Of a stretch of 18,369 bases of DNA, positions 7,091 to 14,437 are shown one piece after another. This DNA is from an uncultured bacterium. GTDB taxonomy: Bacteria > Armatimonadota > Zipacnadia > Zipacnadales > Zipacnadaceae. Location of the stretch: the NCBI GenBank assembly GCA_937928475.1, contig CALFVE010000292.1:1-18369 (forward strand), written 5' to 3'. Each line of letters starts with the position of its first letter. Position 1 is the stretch's first letter. The translations under genes were made by a program, and so were the position numbers. Below the pieces are notes generated by a model that searched no databases, was not told where the DNA came from, and saw only the letters and a program-made list of their open reading frames with translations.

Positions 7091-7621
7091 TCAGTTCTGG
7101 TCGGAGCCGGACTCTTCCCCGGAGTCTGAACTCCGGCCGGTTTCCTCCTCGCTCTGCTCTACCACCCTAACCTCTACGATTCCCAATGCCTTGGCGGTAG
7201 CGGGGTCCAGGCTGTCCACGATGTCGCGGGGAACAGCCACCGCAATCATACCTCGCTTCGCCAACATCCGGAGAAATTCGGTCAGAGAGACCTCCACCTC
7301 GCGTCGGCTGAGTTTGTAGCGCGCCACCATCGCCTCCACGATGTCATTGACCGTGTGCTGGCCGTCGCACAGGTTCCAAACAAAGGTTCCTACCTCGTCT
7401 AGTTTGAGTTGACGGGTCTCGGGGGCCATCAGGAAACTGCCGATGAGTCGCGACTTGAGATTGTCGGGGCGCCGCAGCGTGGCGGTGACCACTCCCTCCT
7501 CGTCGAGTTCCCATTCCAGGTTGGGGTTGCGCACCGGGTGCACGCGGAGGGCGTCCCGGCGCGCGATGCGGGGGCGTTCTGCTTTCTTGCCCAGCAGGCG
7601 CTGCCACAGGCCGGGGCTCAT
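7091..7621 (-). CDS. PqqD-family protein
   Basis: The product has 176 residues from ATG 7619-7621, which overlaps the TGA of the upstream phosphoesterase (ATGA). GAGGT lies about 8 bases upstream of this ATG, and the longer open frame above it is non-protein-like. Residues about 75-140 match the PqqD fold: LDEVGTFVWNLCDGQHTVND, then an EAMVARYKLS helix and a final EFLRMLAKRGMI helix-wing. PqqD is a peptide-binding chaperone that presents a precursor peptide to a radical SAM enzyme, and PqqD-like winged-helix domains recur in many RiPP pathways. The N-terminal 70 residues (with HPVRNPNLEWELDEEGVV) are an extra beta-rich part seen in some stand-alone relatives. The C-terminus is an acidic Ser/Glu/Gly tail, probably disordered. 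No precursor peptide or radical SAM gene is in view, so the role is open. Confidence 0.8.
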   Translation of the reverse strand: MSPGLWQRLLGKKAERPRIARRDALRVHPVRNPNLEWELDEEGVVTATLRRPDNLKSRLIGSFLMAPETRQLKLDEVGTFVWNLCDGQHTVNDIVEAMVARYKLSRREVEVSLTEFLRMLAKRGMIAVAVPRDIVDSLDPATAKALGIVEVRVVEQSEEETGRSSDSGEESGSDQN

Positions 7622-8544
7622 AGTTGCGACCTCGCTTCCAGGGCCGGATGGTTGGCCCGGCGCGTTTCGGTGATTCCCTCCGCGGCGCCAGGCGCCAAGG
7701 CCAGGATCGCCACCTGGGGAGGACAGTTGATACGGGCGGGAAATCCCGAACTCACTCCCCGGTTGACGAAGGCCAGGGTTTTGCCCAGGCGAAACAGGCC
7801 GCTGGCCCGGTGGCGCAAGCGCCAAACCGGGGCCCAGGCGCTGCCTAGTCCGGGCAGTTGCAGTTGCCCGCCGTGGGTATGCCCGGCCAGCAGCAGGTCG
7901 GCCCATTCCGCGCCGGGTAGGTCGAGGGCGTCGGGCGTGTGGCAGAGCAACAGACGCAGATCAGCCGGGGGCGCACCCTGAAGGGCGGCGGGCAGGTCGT
8001 CGTGCCCGGCCGAGAGGTCCCCGATGCCCGCCACCACCAACCGGCAACCGCGCGCTGCCACCACGTGATGGCGGTTCTCAAGCAGCACTACCCCGCAGTC
8101 GCCGAGCGCCGCTTGCCACTGCGCCTCGGCAGCATCGCAGTTAGGATTTCCGTACAGGAAATCCTCCAGGGTCGCGTCGCAGTCGTGGTTGCCCAGCACG
8201 AGATAGACACCCAAGGGAGCGGATAGTCTACGCAGCACGGCGAGCCCCTCGGAGAGATGCTTGGCGTGGTCAATGACATCGCCGGTGAAACAGATCAAGT
8301 CCGGGCGGCGAGCCATGATCTCTGCGCAGGCTCGCTCGGCGACCGCCCGGACGCGCCGGGAGTCGCGCAAATGCAGATCGGAGAGGTGGCCGATGGTCAA
8401 GCCGCGCAAGGCCTCCGGCAGCCGGGGGAGAGGGACGGCGATTTCGGCGACCTCCAGGCGATGGGGTTCCACGAATAGGCCCCAGATACCCAGGGCCAAG
8501 ACCACCCCTGTGAGCGTCCAGAGGATTGCCGCCGCAAGGATCAC
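7618..8544 (-). CDS. Membrane-anchored metallophosphoesterase (YaeI/YkuE-like)
   Basis: The product has 308 residues with an N-terminal hydrophobic segment (residues 2-24), likely a membrane anchor. The calcineurin-like dinuclear metal site is complete: Asp56 and His58 in SDLHL, Asp89 in FTGDV, Asn119-His120-Asp121 in GNHDC, His202, and His222/His224 in GHTHGGQ. The layout matches the YaeI/YkuE group; known relatives act on UDP-diacylglucosamine or related envelope lipids, but the substrate here is not known. The start is GTG 8542-8544, overlapping the stop of the preceding membrane-protein gene (GTGA), with GAGGA just upstream. The C-terminus overlaps the PqqD-like gene by 4 bases, so translation of all three genes is probably coupled. 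Confidence 0.9.
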   Translation of the reverse strand: MILAAAILWTLTGVVLALGIWGLFVEPHRLEVAEIAVPLPRLPEALRGLTIGHLSDLHLRDSRRVRAVAERACAEIMARRPDLICFTGDVIDHAKHLSEGLAVLRRLSAPLGVYLVLGNHDCDATLEDFLYGNPNCDAAEAQWQAALGDCGVVLLENRHHVVAARGCRLVVAGIGDLSAGHDDLPAALQGAPPADLRLLLCHTPDALDLPGAEWADLLLAGHTHGGQLQLPGLGSAWAPVWRLRHRASGLFRLGKTLAFVNRGVSSGFPARINCPPQVAILALAPGAAEGITETRRANHPALEARSQL

Positions 8545-8915
8545 TCATCCTCACCCGCCGGTGGGCGCTGGAGAGGACTGACTCCCCACCAGGCCAGCAC
8601 CGCGCAGGCGGCCATACCAGCCACCCCCAACAGGAGAGGCCAGGTGGTGTCGCTGCCCCCGGTGGTGACAACCGGCTGGTCGGCGGAAAGTCGGGAGAAA
8701 CTCACATCAAACAATCCGGCGGGGAACAGTCGGCGCAGGTACACACCGACGGCCACAATCCCCGCGCACCCCAGCCAGAGAAAAAAGAGGCGAACGAGGA
8801 CAAAGCGGCGAGAGTGGCCCATCTCGGCAGCACGGCGGTAGAGCATGTAACTGAGCAGAGTCAGAACCAGTGCCCCCACCACGCAGAAAGCCAGGGCCTC
8901 CGAGAAAGAGATCAC
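8541..8915 (-). CDS. Small three-helix membrane protein, unrecognised
   Basis: The product has 124 residues with three predicted membrane segments, at about 7-27, 40-61 and 92-112. The loop between helices 2 and 3 (about 65-90) is polar with several Ser, Thr and Gly. The first cytoplasmic-type loop has Arg and His residues (YRRAAEMGHSRR). The C-terminus ends acidic (AGEDE). No enzymatic motif is visible and I do not recognise the family. The start is GTG 8913-8915, which overlaps the tldD stop (GTGA); AGGAGG lies 7 bases upstream inside tldD. It sits between tldD and the phosphoesterase, with 4-base overlaps on both sides. It could be a membrane partner for either neighbour, but that is inference. 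Confidence 0.75.
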   Translation of the reverse strand: MISFSEALAFCVVGALVLTLLSYMLYRRAAEMGHSRRFVLVRLFFLWLGCAGIVAVGVYLRRLFPAGLFDVSFSRLSADQPVVTTGGSDTTWPLLLGVAGMAACAVLAWWGVSPLQRPPAGEDE

Positions 8916-10321
8916 GCGAGGCCCTCCTCGTGGCCACCGACCACCAACTCAGCGATGCGTAGGTGGGGGCCACCAGTATCCACGGGCACGCCCTGGCCGC
9001 CCTTGCCGCAGGTGCCGCCCATCTCGAACTCCAGGTTCTTGCCTACCGCGGTAACCCGCTGGAGCGTCTCCAGAGTCAGCCCAGAGAAACTGACGTTGCG
9101 GTAGTGCTCGGCCAGTTCTCCGTCGCGGATGGCGTAGGCGTGTTCGGCGTTGCAGGTGAACTGCCCGCGGGCCGTGTACACGTATCCCCATTTCCCGCCG
9201 GCCAGGTAGATGCCACGCTTGACTCCCTCAATCATCTCCTCGAAGGTCCAGTCGCCCGGCTCGACGTAGGTGTTGCTCATCCGCACCAACGGCGGGTCCT
9301 GGGGGCCACTGGCGCGCGCGGCGCCGTTGGGCGGCTCGCCGAAGCGGGCAGCTGTCTCCAGGCTGTGCAGGAAACCGCGGAGGATGCCGTTTTCCACTAG
9401 GACATGCCGCTGCGCCGGGGTGCCCTCACTGTCGTACCGGAAGGAGCCGTTAAGGTTCTCCCGGAGCGGGTCGTCCGCAATGGTAACACAATCAGCGGCG
9501 ACCGCCTGTCCGACCTTGTCGGAAACAACGGACTGGCCGGACCAGACCGCATCCGCTTCGCAGTTGTGGCCGAAGGCCTCGTGCACCAAGAGGCCGGTAA
9601 TCTTGGGGTCCACGACCGCCTCGAACTTCCCGGCAGGCGGTGGCTGGGCCCGGAGCAGACTGAGCGCGCGCTGGGCTGTCTCGGCGGCAAAATCCTCGAC
9701 CTCAATCTCCTCGAAAAGTTCATAGCCGCGGCTACCCGCACGACTCTCCGAGGCCCACTGGCGGACCTCCCCCTCCTGAGCAATCACCGTCAGCCCGGCA
9801 GAGCAACGTACCTGCTCCTGCTCGATGAAGGTGCCCTCCGTATTGCCCAGCCAGGAGCGACTCCAGCCGTCGCTGTAGCCAGCGATGGTGTTGGTTATGC
9901 GCTGCAGGTCCTCCTCCCGCGCGCGCTGCTCCAGCGCGAAGATGGCGGCCACGCGGTCGGCCAGCGCGATGTCGCGGGGATCAATGCGAAACTCGGCCGC
10001 CACCGAATCTACTACCGGCTCGATCTCGGCCACCTGGCCCGGCTCGGTGACGGAGGGAACGGCGGCGCGGGCCATCGCCACCGCCTCGCGTACGCAGCGC
10101 TCCAGTTCCCGCCGGTTTACGGTGGTGGTGGGAGCAAAGCCCCAGGCGCCGTCAACCAGCACGCGCAAGCCGGCGGCCCGGCCGGACCCGGTGCTGATGC
10201 GGTCGGCCTTGCCGTCCTGCACCGTGATAGACACGCCGCTGCCCTCGCCGATGCGCAGGTCGGCGAACTGCGCCCCGGCCCGCCGCGCCTTCTCCAAGAT
10301 GTGCTCGATGAGTTCTTGCAT
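8912..10321 (-). CDS. tldD: TldD-family metalloprotease
   Basis: The product has 469 residues, close to the usual TldD length. TldD, normally as a heterodimer with TldE (PmbA), is a zinc protease that degrades small unfolded peptides through a narrow cavity. It is known for processing microcin B17 and CcdA. The zinc site is visible: His247-Glu248 and His252 in LLVHEAFGHNCEAD (an HExxxH motif, not the common HExxH), with Cys438 in GGTCGKGGQG as the likely third ligand. The N-terminal domain (residues 1-200) carries the GRAAGLRVLVDGAWGFAPT segment typical of the family, and GSFRYDSEGTPAQR follows the active site. No tldE lies next to it. The start is ATG 10319-10321, with only a weak ribosome binding site. 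Three overlapping genes follow downstream. Confidence 0.93.
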   Translation of the reverse strand: MQELIEHILEKARRAGAQFADLRIGEGSGVSITVQDGKADRISTGSGRAAGLRVLVDGAWGFAPTTTVNRRELERCVREAVAMARAAVPSVTEPGQVAEIEPVVDSVAAEFRIDPRDIALADRVAAIFALEQRAREEDLQRITNTIAGYSDGWSRSWLGNTEGTFIEQEQVRCSAGLTVIAQEGEVRQWASESRAGSRGYELFEEIEVEDFAAETAQRALSLLRAQPPPAGKFEAVVDPKITGLLVHEAFGHNCEADAVWSGQSVVSDKVGQAVAADCVTIADDPLRENLNGSFRYDSEGTPAQRHVLVENGILRGFLHSLETAARFGEPPNGAARASGPQDPPLVRMSNTYVEPGDWTFEEMIEGVKRGIYLAGGKWGYVYTARGQFTCNAEHAYAIRDGELAEHYRNVSFSGLTLETLQRVTAVGKNLEFEMGGTCGKGGQGVPVDTGGPHLRIAELVVGGHEEGLA

Positions 10322-10431
10322 GGCTTACCAGGTGAAGTCAGTTGCGGCCCATCTCGAGATCTAGCAGCAGACCCTTGGCGGCGGACGCCGGACCCAGAGC
10401 GGTGGGAAAGAACGCCGGTTGCGCCCGCCGG

Positions 10432-10761
10432 CTAGCGAGGCGCGGCAGACTGGGTCAAGCCGGAGGCGCCACCGGGCGGGGGAGGTGGTGTCGGTGGCGG
10501 CGCCATCGGTGGTGCAGGCGGCGGAGGCGCCGGAGGTCCGGAGACACCCGGGGGTGCTGCTGGGGGAGGCATGCCTGGCCCCGGCGGTGGGGGAGGCACA
10601 TCGGCGGGTGGGCGCTCGACCCAGGGCAATACATCCCAGGCGTGGATCCCGCCACTGAGGCTTCCCGGCTGCTGCCAGAACCAGGCGTAATAGGCCACAA
10701 CTAGGCCCACGAGAACGGCGATGACAATCACAGCGACTGCAGGGTGGACAGTCTTCTTCAT
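10432..10761 (-). CDS. Single-pass membrane protein with proline-rich tail, unrecognised
   Basis: The product has 109 residues. A short basic start (MKKTVHP) leads into one strong hydrophobic segment (about 7-28), then a Trp/aromatic stretch (YYAWFWQQ) and a 46-residue region (51-96) of which 29 are Pro, mostly PPP and PPPPP runs broken by Ala, Gly and Met. This looks like an N-terminal anchor (uncleaved signal or single helix) holding an extended polyproline segment outside the membrane. AGGT lies about 9 bases before the ATG. The gene starts 28 bases after the FemAB-type gene and 110 bases before tldD, all on the same strand. Repetitive GC-rich sequence can give false frames, but the anchor and gene spacing support it. 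Function is unknown; a spacer that spans the cell wall is one possibility. Confidence 0.68.
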   Translation of the reverse strand: MKKTVHPAVAVIVIAVLVGLVVAYYAWFWQQPGSLSGGIHAWDVLPWVERPPADVPPPPPGPGMPPPAAPPGVSGPPAPPPPAPPMAPPPTPPPPPGGASGLTQSAAPR

Positions 10762-10789
10762 CTGCTTGTACCTACTGCGGGCTGGTGGT

Positions 10790-11854
10790 TCAGACTGATT
10801 CCTCGCGTCCGCGTTGCCGGCGGCCCCACGAACGGACCAGGGGCAGCAACGTCCGCAGGGCCCAATACGCTGGGCGATTGAGCACTAAGTCGTGCTCGCC
10901 TACGTACTCTACGTACTGGGCGCCGAAGCCACGCTTGAATCTGTTCAGGCCGGCTAGCGGCCCTTGGGGTTTGCCCTCCACCTCCGGGGCCACACCCCGG
11001 AAATCGTACACCTGGCAGCCCTGTCGCTGCGCCCAGCGAATCATCGCCCACTGCAGGGCGTGGTTTGGCATCAGGTTGCGGTGCTCATTCGCTGAGGCCC
11101 CGTACACGTACCAACACTGCGGCGGGAGGCAGAACACAATCGCACCTGCAATCACCTCGCTCCCCACGCGGGCCAGAAACAGCCGGCCCAGCCCGGGCGC
11201 GATGATCAGGTCCCACAGGTCGTAGAAATACGAAAGCGCGCGGACCGTGAAGCCGTCGCGTCGGGCCGTGACCTGGAGCAGTTCGTAGAAGACCGGCACG
11301 TCTTCCCGGCGGCGCGCCTGGTCCACCACCACGCCCTTGCGCTCCGCCAACCGAATATTGTAACGCCATTTAGGCGCGAAAGATTCCAGCAGGCGCTCGG
11401 CAGGGCGGGTGATGTCGAGTTTCATCACCTGCCGAGGCTGCACTCCCCCGACCGTCTCGCCGCTGTAGGCCGGGAAGAAGCCCTCGCGCTGCAGCGCCTG
11501 GGCTGCAACCACGTCGTCGGCTTCCACCGCCGGGTCGACCTTCACCACGATCGCCCGGTGCTGGCGGGCTAAGCCGCGCATCTCAGCAGCCAGCGCCGCC
11601 CAAAGGGCGCTGTCAGCATAGTCTACCACGGGACCGCGCGGGCCGTAAAGCAGGCTGAGGCCGGCAGGCAGGCGACGTTTGAGCAGGAGACACCCGGCTA
11701 CCAAGCGCCCGCCTCTCTCCAGCCCCACGGGAAGCGGCGTCCAGCCGGTGCGTGACTTGAGCTCACCCCATTCCCAGCACTGCAGGACGTCGCCGTGGGG
11801 GCAGGCAGCGACCATCTGGTTCCATTCAGCGCGACGGGATTCGGGAACTAGCAT
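10790..11854 (-). CDS. FemAB/FmhB-family peptidoglycan aminoacyltransferase-like protein
   Basis: The product has 354 residues from ATG 11852-11854, which starts 19 bases after the upstream gene's stop. The family has two GNAT-like subdomains. Known members transfer amino acids from aminoacyl-tRNA to the peptidoglycan stem peptide (FemX/A/B), but many homologues in diderms have other or unknown acyl-transfer roles. Typical marks are the N-terminal GDVLQCWEWGELKSRTGW, the LLYGPRGPVVDY strand, FAPKWRYNIRLAERKGV in the middle, and the C-terminal half with WYVYGASANEHRNLMPNHALQW followed by YDFRGVAPE and GLNRFKRGFG. The last segments are strongly conserved in the FemX group. There is no signal peptide, so it acts in the cytoplasm. 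It follows the GT9 gene and precedes the proline-rich membrane protein, which fits an envelope context. Confidence 0.86.
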   Translation of the reverse strand: MLVPESRRAEWNQMVAACPHGDVLQCWEWGELKSRTGWTPLPVGLERGGRLVAGCLLLKRRLPAGLSLLYGPRGPVVDYADSALWAALAAEMRGLARQHRAIVVKVDPAVEADDVVAAQALQREGFFPAYSGETVGGVQPRQVMKLDITRPAERLLESFAPKWRYNIRLAERKGVVVDQARRREDVPVFYELLQVTARRDGFTVRALSYFYDLWDLIIAPGLGRLFLARVGSEVIAGAIVFCLPPQCWYVYGASANEHRNLMPNHALQWAMIRWAQRQGCQVYDFRGVAPEVEGKPQGPLAGLNRFKRGFGAQYVEYVGEHDLVLNRPAYWALRTLLPLVRSWGRRQRGREESV

Positions 11855-11873
11855 GGCATTGTCAAGGCCGATT

Positions 11874-12977
11874 TCAGTGGCAAAGGGAACCTGCGGACGG
11901 CTCTGCCGCCAGCAGGTCACAGACGGCTTGGGCGACGCGCTCGGGCGTAAGGGCACGCATGCAGTCAGAGTTAGCGCACATGGGCCGTCGCCCGCAGGGC
12001 CCGCAGGCAGGCTGATCCCAAAGGACGCGGTGCTGCAAGCCGTAAGGACCGGTGAGTTCAGGGCTGGTGGGACCGTACAGGCCGACCACCGGCTTGCCCA
12101 CGGCCGCGGCCAGGTGGAGCGCACCGGTGTCCGCTCCCACCACCACCTGGGCCTGGTCCAGCAGCGCGGCCAGGCGAGGCAGGTCGGTCTTTCCCACCGC
12201 GCTGAGCGCGGGGCGCGGCAGAGCGGCTTGCACCTGCGCCTCGCGGTCGGCCTCGCCGGGGCCACCGACGAGTACGGCTTCCGCTCCGACCGTCTGCTGA
12301 AGGATCCCGACCAGCCCGGTGAAGTGCTCAGGAGGCCAGGCCTTCACCGGCGTTGAGGCGCCGAGGATCAGGGTCACCAGCGGCCTGCGCCCCGCGGTTG
12401 CTTCCGCGCGCGTCCCCGGAGACACGGGCGAGACGCCGGCGGCGCTCAGGAAGGCCTCGGCCCAGGCTCGCGCCTCTGGCAGTACAGGGAAGCGAAACTC
12501 GACCGGCTCAGGGGCCGCGCCCAGGTACTCGGCCATCAGGAGAGAGCGCCGCACGGCATGAGTTCCCACCGGAAACGGCACTGACTCGTTGATCCAGCGC
12601 AGCCCCAGTGGGCCGCGGAACTCGTTGGCGAAGCCTACCCGCCGAGGCGCGCCGCTGAGCGCACACAGCCAGGCGCTCTTGACCCGCCCTTGCAGGTCCA
12701 CCGCCAGGTCGAAGCCCTTTTCCCGCAGTTGTCGCCCCAGGTGGCGGGCCTCTCGCCACCAGGCGAAAGCCTGGCGGGCGGAAAGGCGGCGGATAGTCAG
12801 CAGTTCGTCCAGGCAATCATGCCCCCGGAGCAAACCGGCGAAGCGCTCCTCCACCAGCCAGGCGAGGTGGGCGTGCGGCCAAGTCCGGCGCAGAGCCACC
12901 AGCGCGGGCAGCCCGTGGACGATGTCACCCAGGCTGCTCAGGCGAACCAGCAGGATGCGAGGCTGGGCCTCAGTCAC
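11874..12977 (-). CDS. Heptosyltransferase-like GT9 glycosyltransferase
   Basis: The product has 367 residues. GT9 enzymes (WaaC/WaaF/RfaQ group) add heptose from ADP-heptose to the LPS inner core at the inner membrane face. The N-terminus LLVRLSSLGDIVHGLPALVALRR is the family hallmark, with DLAVDLQGRVKSAW in the N-terminal domain. The C-terminal nucleotide-sugar domain has LGASTPVKAWPPEHF and GADTGALHLAAAVGKPVVGL (Asp283 and His288). A CxxC...C...CM pattern near the end (Cys325, Cys328, Cys334, Cys339) is also seen in many WaaF-like proteins. GTG 12975-12977 is chosen because GGGGAGG (12984-12990) lies 6 bases upstream and the GT9 fold begins at once. It overlaps the rdgB end by 8 bases. The exact sugar and acceptor cannot be assigned. 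Confidence 0.9.
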   Translation of the reverse strand: MTEAQPRILLVRLSSLGDIVHGLPALVALRRTWPHAHLAWLVEERFAGLLRGHDCLDELLTIRRLSARQAFAWWREARHLGRQLREKGFDLAVDLQGRVKSAWLCALSGAPRRVGFANEFRGPLGLRWINESVPFPVGTHAVRRSLLMAEYLGAAPEPVEFRFPVLPEARAWAEAFLSAAGVSPVSPGTRAEATAGRRPLVTLILGASTPVKAWPPEHFTGLVGILQQTVGAEAVLVGGPGEADREAQVQAALPRPALSAVGKTDLPRLAALLDQAQVVVGADTGALHLAAAVGKPVVGLYGPTSPELTGPYGLQHRVLWDQPACGPCGRRPMCANSDCMRALTPERVAQAVCDLLAAEPSAGSLCH

Positions 12978-13584
12978 TTCCAGCCTCCCCTTCGACCAGG
13001 CGCAGAAAGGCGGCGCGGAACCGCCGCAAGGCTTGGCCGCGATGGCTGACCGCCCCCTTTTCCTCTGGGAGCATCTCCGCGAACGTCTTGCCGGCTGGCG
13101 GGTAGAGGAAGACCGGATCGTAGCCGAAGCCGCCCTCGCCCCGCGGTTCGAACAGGATGCGGCCCTGCGCGCGGCCCTCCCAGACGCCGACGAGACGCCC
13201 GGTTGGATCGGCCAGGGCCAGGGCGCAGGCGAACTCGGCAGCGCGCCGCTCCTCGGGCACCCCGGCGAGGCGGCTGAGCAACCAGGCGATGCGCTCGGGG
13301 TCGGTCTGCGCCACGCGGCTGGATTGCAGGCCCGGAGCGCCACCTAGCGCGGCAACCGCCAGGCCGCTGTCGTCCGCGAGCGACCACTCCTTGAGGGCGC
13401 GTGCCACGGCGCGGGCCTTGAGCGCTGCGTTCTCCGCAAAGGTGCCGCCGGTCTCCTCGGGCAAGGTTACCGCAGGAAAGTCCGCGAGGGACCGCACCTC
13501 CACGGGGAGGTCGGCCAGGAGCGCAGCGATCTCAGCGGTCTTGCCTTGGTTGGCCGAGGCGACGATCAAGCGAGTGATGGGCAT
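12970..13584 (-). CDS. rdgB: dITP/XTP pyrophosphatase (non-canonical purine NTPase)
   Basis: The product has 204 residues, normal for the Ham1/RdgB family. It hydrolyses dITP, XTP and related deaminated purine nucleotides to monophosphates, keeping them out of DNA and RNA. Family motifs are all present: LIVASANQGKTAEI (SxNxxK type) at residues 7-20, GGTFAENAALKARA at about 46-59, DDSGL with Asp71-Asp72, GFGYDPVFLYP, and SHRGQALRRF near the end. The usual GVxSARYAG segment reads GLQSSRVAQ here, a modest variation. ATG 13582-13584 has no strong ribosome binding site. It follows rph after about 70 bases; the rph-rdgB pairing is common in several phyla. Confidence 0.95.
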   Translation of the reverse strand: MPITRLIVASANQGKTAEIAALLADLPVEVRSLADFPAVTLPEETGGTFAENAALKARAVARALKEWSLADDSGLAVAALGGAPGLQSSRVAQTDPERIAWLLSRLAGVPEERRAAEFACALALADPTGRLVGVWEGRAQGRILFEPRGEGGFGYDPVFLYPPAGKTFAEMLPEEKGAVSHRGQALRRFRAAFLRLVEGEAGSD

Positions 13585-13654
13585 GGGGGCAGTCTCAGTC
13601 GCGGTTGCCGCTCGGGCGACGGCGCAGAGGTGTGGAGCCGAGTGGCCAAGCGCC

Positions 13655-14386
13655 TCACGAGGTCTTCAGATCCGCCAGGGCTTCTGCCTGAATGGTCAGC
13701 AGCCCGCGCAGGCCTTTCTGTCCCAGAGTCATCATCTGGCCCAGTTGGCTGACCGAGAAGGGCGTGCCCTCGGCAGTGGCCTGCACCTCGACCACACCGC
13801 CCCGACTGGTCATGACCAGGTTCATGTCTACGGCCGCCCGGGAGTCCTCCTCATAGGTCAAGTCGAGCAGCATCTCCCCCGCGACGATCCCGAGAGAGAC
13901 CGCGGCCACCTGCGCCTCCAGCGGCCAGACCTTCACTCGGTTTTTCTGTTTGAGCCAGGCGCAGGCTTCGGCCAGCGCCACGTAGCCGCCGGTGATGGCC
14001 GCGCAGCGGGTGCCGCCGTCGGCCTGAAGCACGTCGCAGTCTACGGTGATAGTGCGCGGCCCCAGGGCCTGCAGGTTAGTCACGGCGCGCAGCGAGCGGC
14101 CGATCAGTCGCTCGATCTCCATGCCCCGCCCCTGGCGGCGCCCCGCGCTGCTTTCCCGCTGGGTGCGTTCGGCGGTAGATCGGGGCAGCATAGAGTACTC
14201 AGCAGTGACCCAGCCCTGATCAGTGTCCTTCATCCAGCGGGGCTGGACTTCCTCCACCGAGGCGGTGCAGAGCACCCGGGTATCGCCGATTTCGATCAAG
14301 CAGGAACCCTCGGCGTACTTGTTGACGCCGCGCTCGATGTTGACATCGCGAAGATCTTCGTTGTCGCGTCCGTCCTTGCGGAGCAA
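13655..14386 (-). CDS. rph: Ribonuclease PH
   Basis: The product has 243 residues from a TTG start. RNase PH is a hexameric phosphorolytic 3'-5' exoribonuclease that trims tRNA 3' ends. Family marks are KDGRDNEDLRDVNIERG near the N-terminus, YAEGSCLIEIGDTRVLCTAS, GWVTAEYSMLPRST, RGMEIERLIGRSLR, LGPRTITVDCDVLQADGGTR and the catalytic-region VDMNLVMTSRGG. The start at TTG 14384-14386 is chosen because GGGAGG (14394-14399) lies 7 bases upstream and the resulting N-terminus MLRKDGR matches relatives. A more upstream TTG at 14401 would place the ribosome binding site inside the gene. The gene begins 51 bases after the amidase stop. Confidence 0.95.
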   Translation of the reverse strand: MLRKDGRDNEDLRDVNIERGVNKYAEGSCLIEIGDTRVLCTASVEEVQPRWMKDTDQGWVTAEYSMLPRSTAERTQRESSAGRRQGRGMEIERLIGRSLRAVTNLQALGPRTITVDCDVLQADGGTRCAAITGGYVALAEACAWLKQKNRVKVWPLEAQVAAVSLGIVAGEMLLDLTYEEDSRAAVDMNLVMTSRGGVVEVQATAEGTPFSVSQLGQMMTLGQKGLRGLLTIQAEALADLKTS

Positions 14387-14393
14387 GGTGATA

Positions 14394-14399
14394 CCTCCC
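14394..14399 (-). promoter_or_regulatory. Ribosome binding site deciding the rph TTG start
   Basis: GGGAGG on the minus strand is followed by 7 bases and TTG. It selects 14386 as the start of RNase PH rather than the upstream TTG, whose reading would encode the binding site itself (GGI as residues 2-4). Confidence 0.75.
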
Positions 14400-14437
14400 A
14401 AACGAGGCCAAAGCAGATGGCACGCTGACGGTGACCG

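Noticed and set aside
7622..7906. Upstream extension of the PqqD-like frame
   Set aside because: This part overlaps the phosphoesterase coding region on the same strand and is rich in Arg, Pro and Gly as expected of an out-of-frame reading. The ATGA overlap start at 7621 fits better.
11855..12265. N-terminal extension of the FemAB-type frame
   Set aside because: It lies inside the GT9 gene in another frame and has shadow-like composition; the FemAB fold begins at 11854.
13140..13165. GGTTCGAAC, resembling a tRNA T-loop
   Set aside because: It lies within rdgB coding sequence (the EPRGEGG region) and no acceptor or anticodon arms can be formed around it.
12978..13343. N-terminal extension of the GT9 frame
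   Set aside because: It overlaps rdgB in another frame and carries no GT9 feature. The GT9 hallmark begins right after GTG 12977.
13657..14428. Long open frame on the plus strand opposite rph
   Set aside because: It is the antisense of the well-supported rph and has no recognisable domain.
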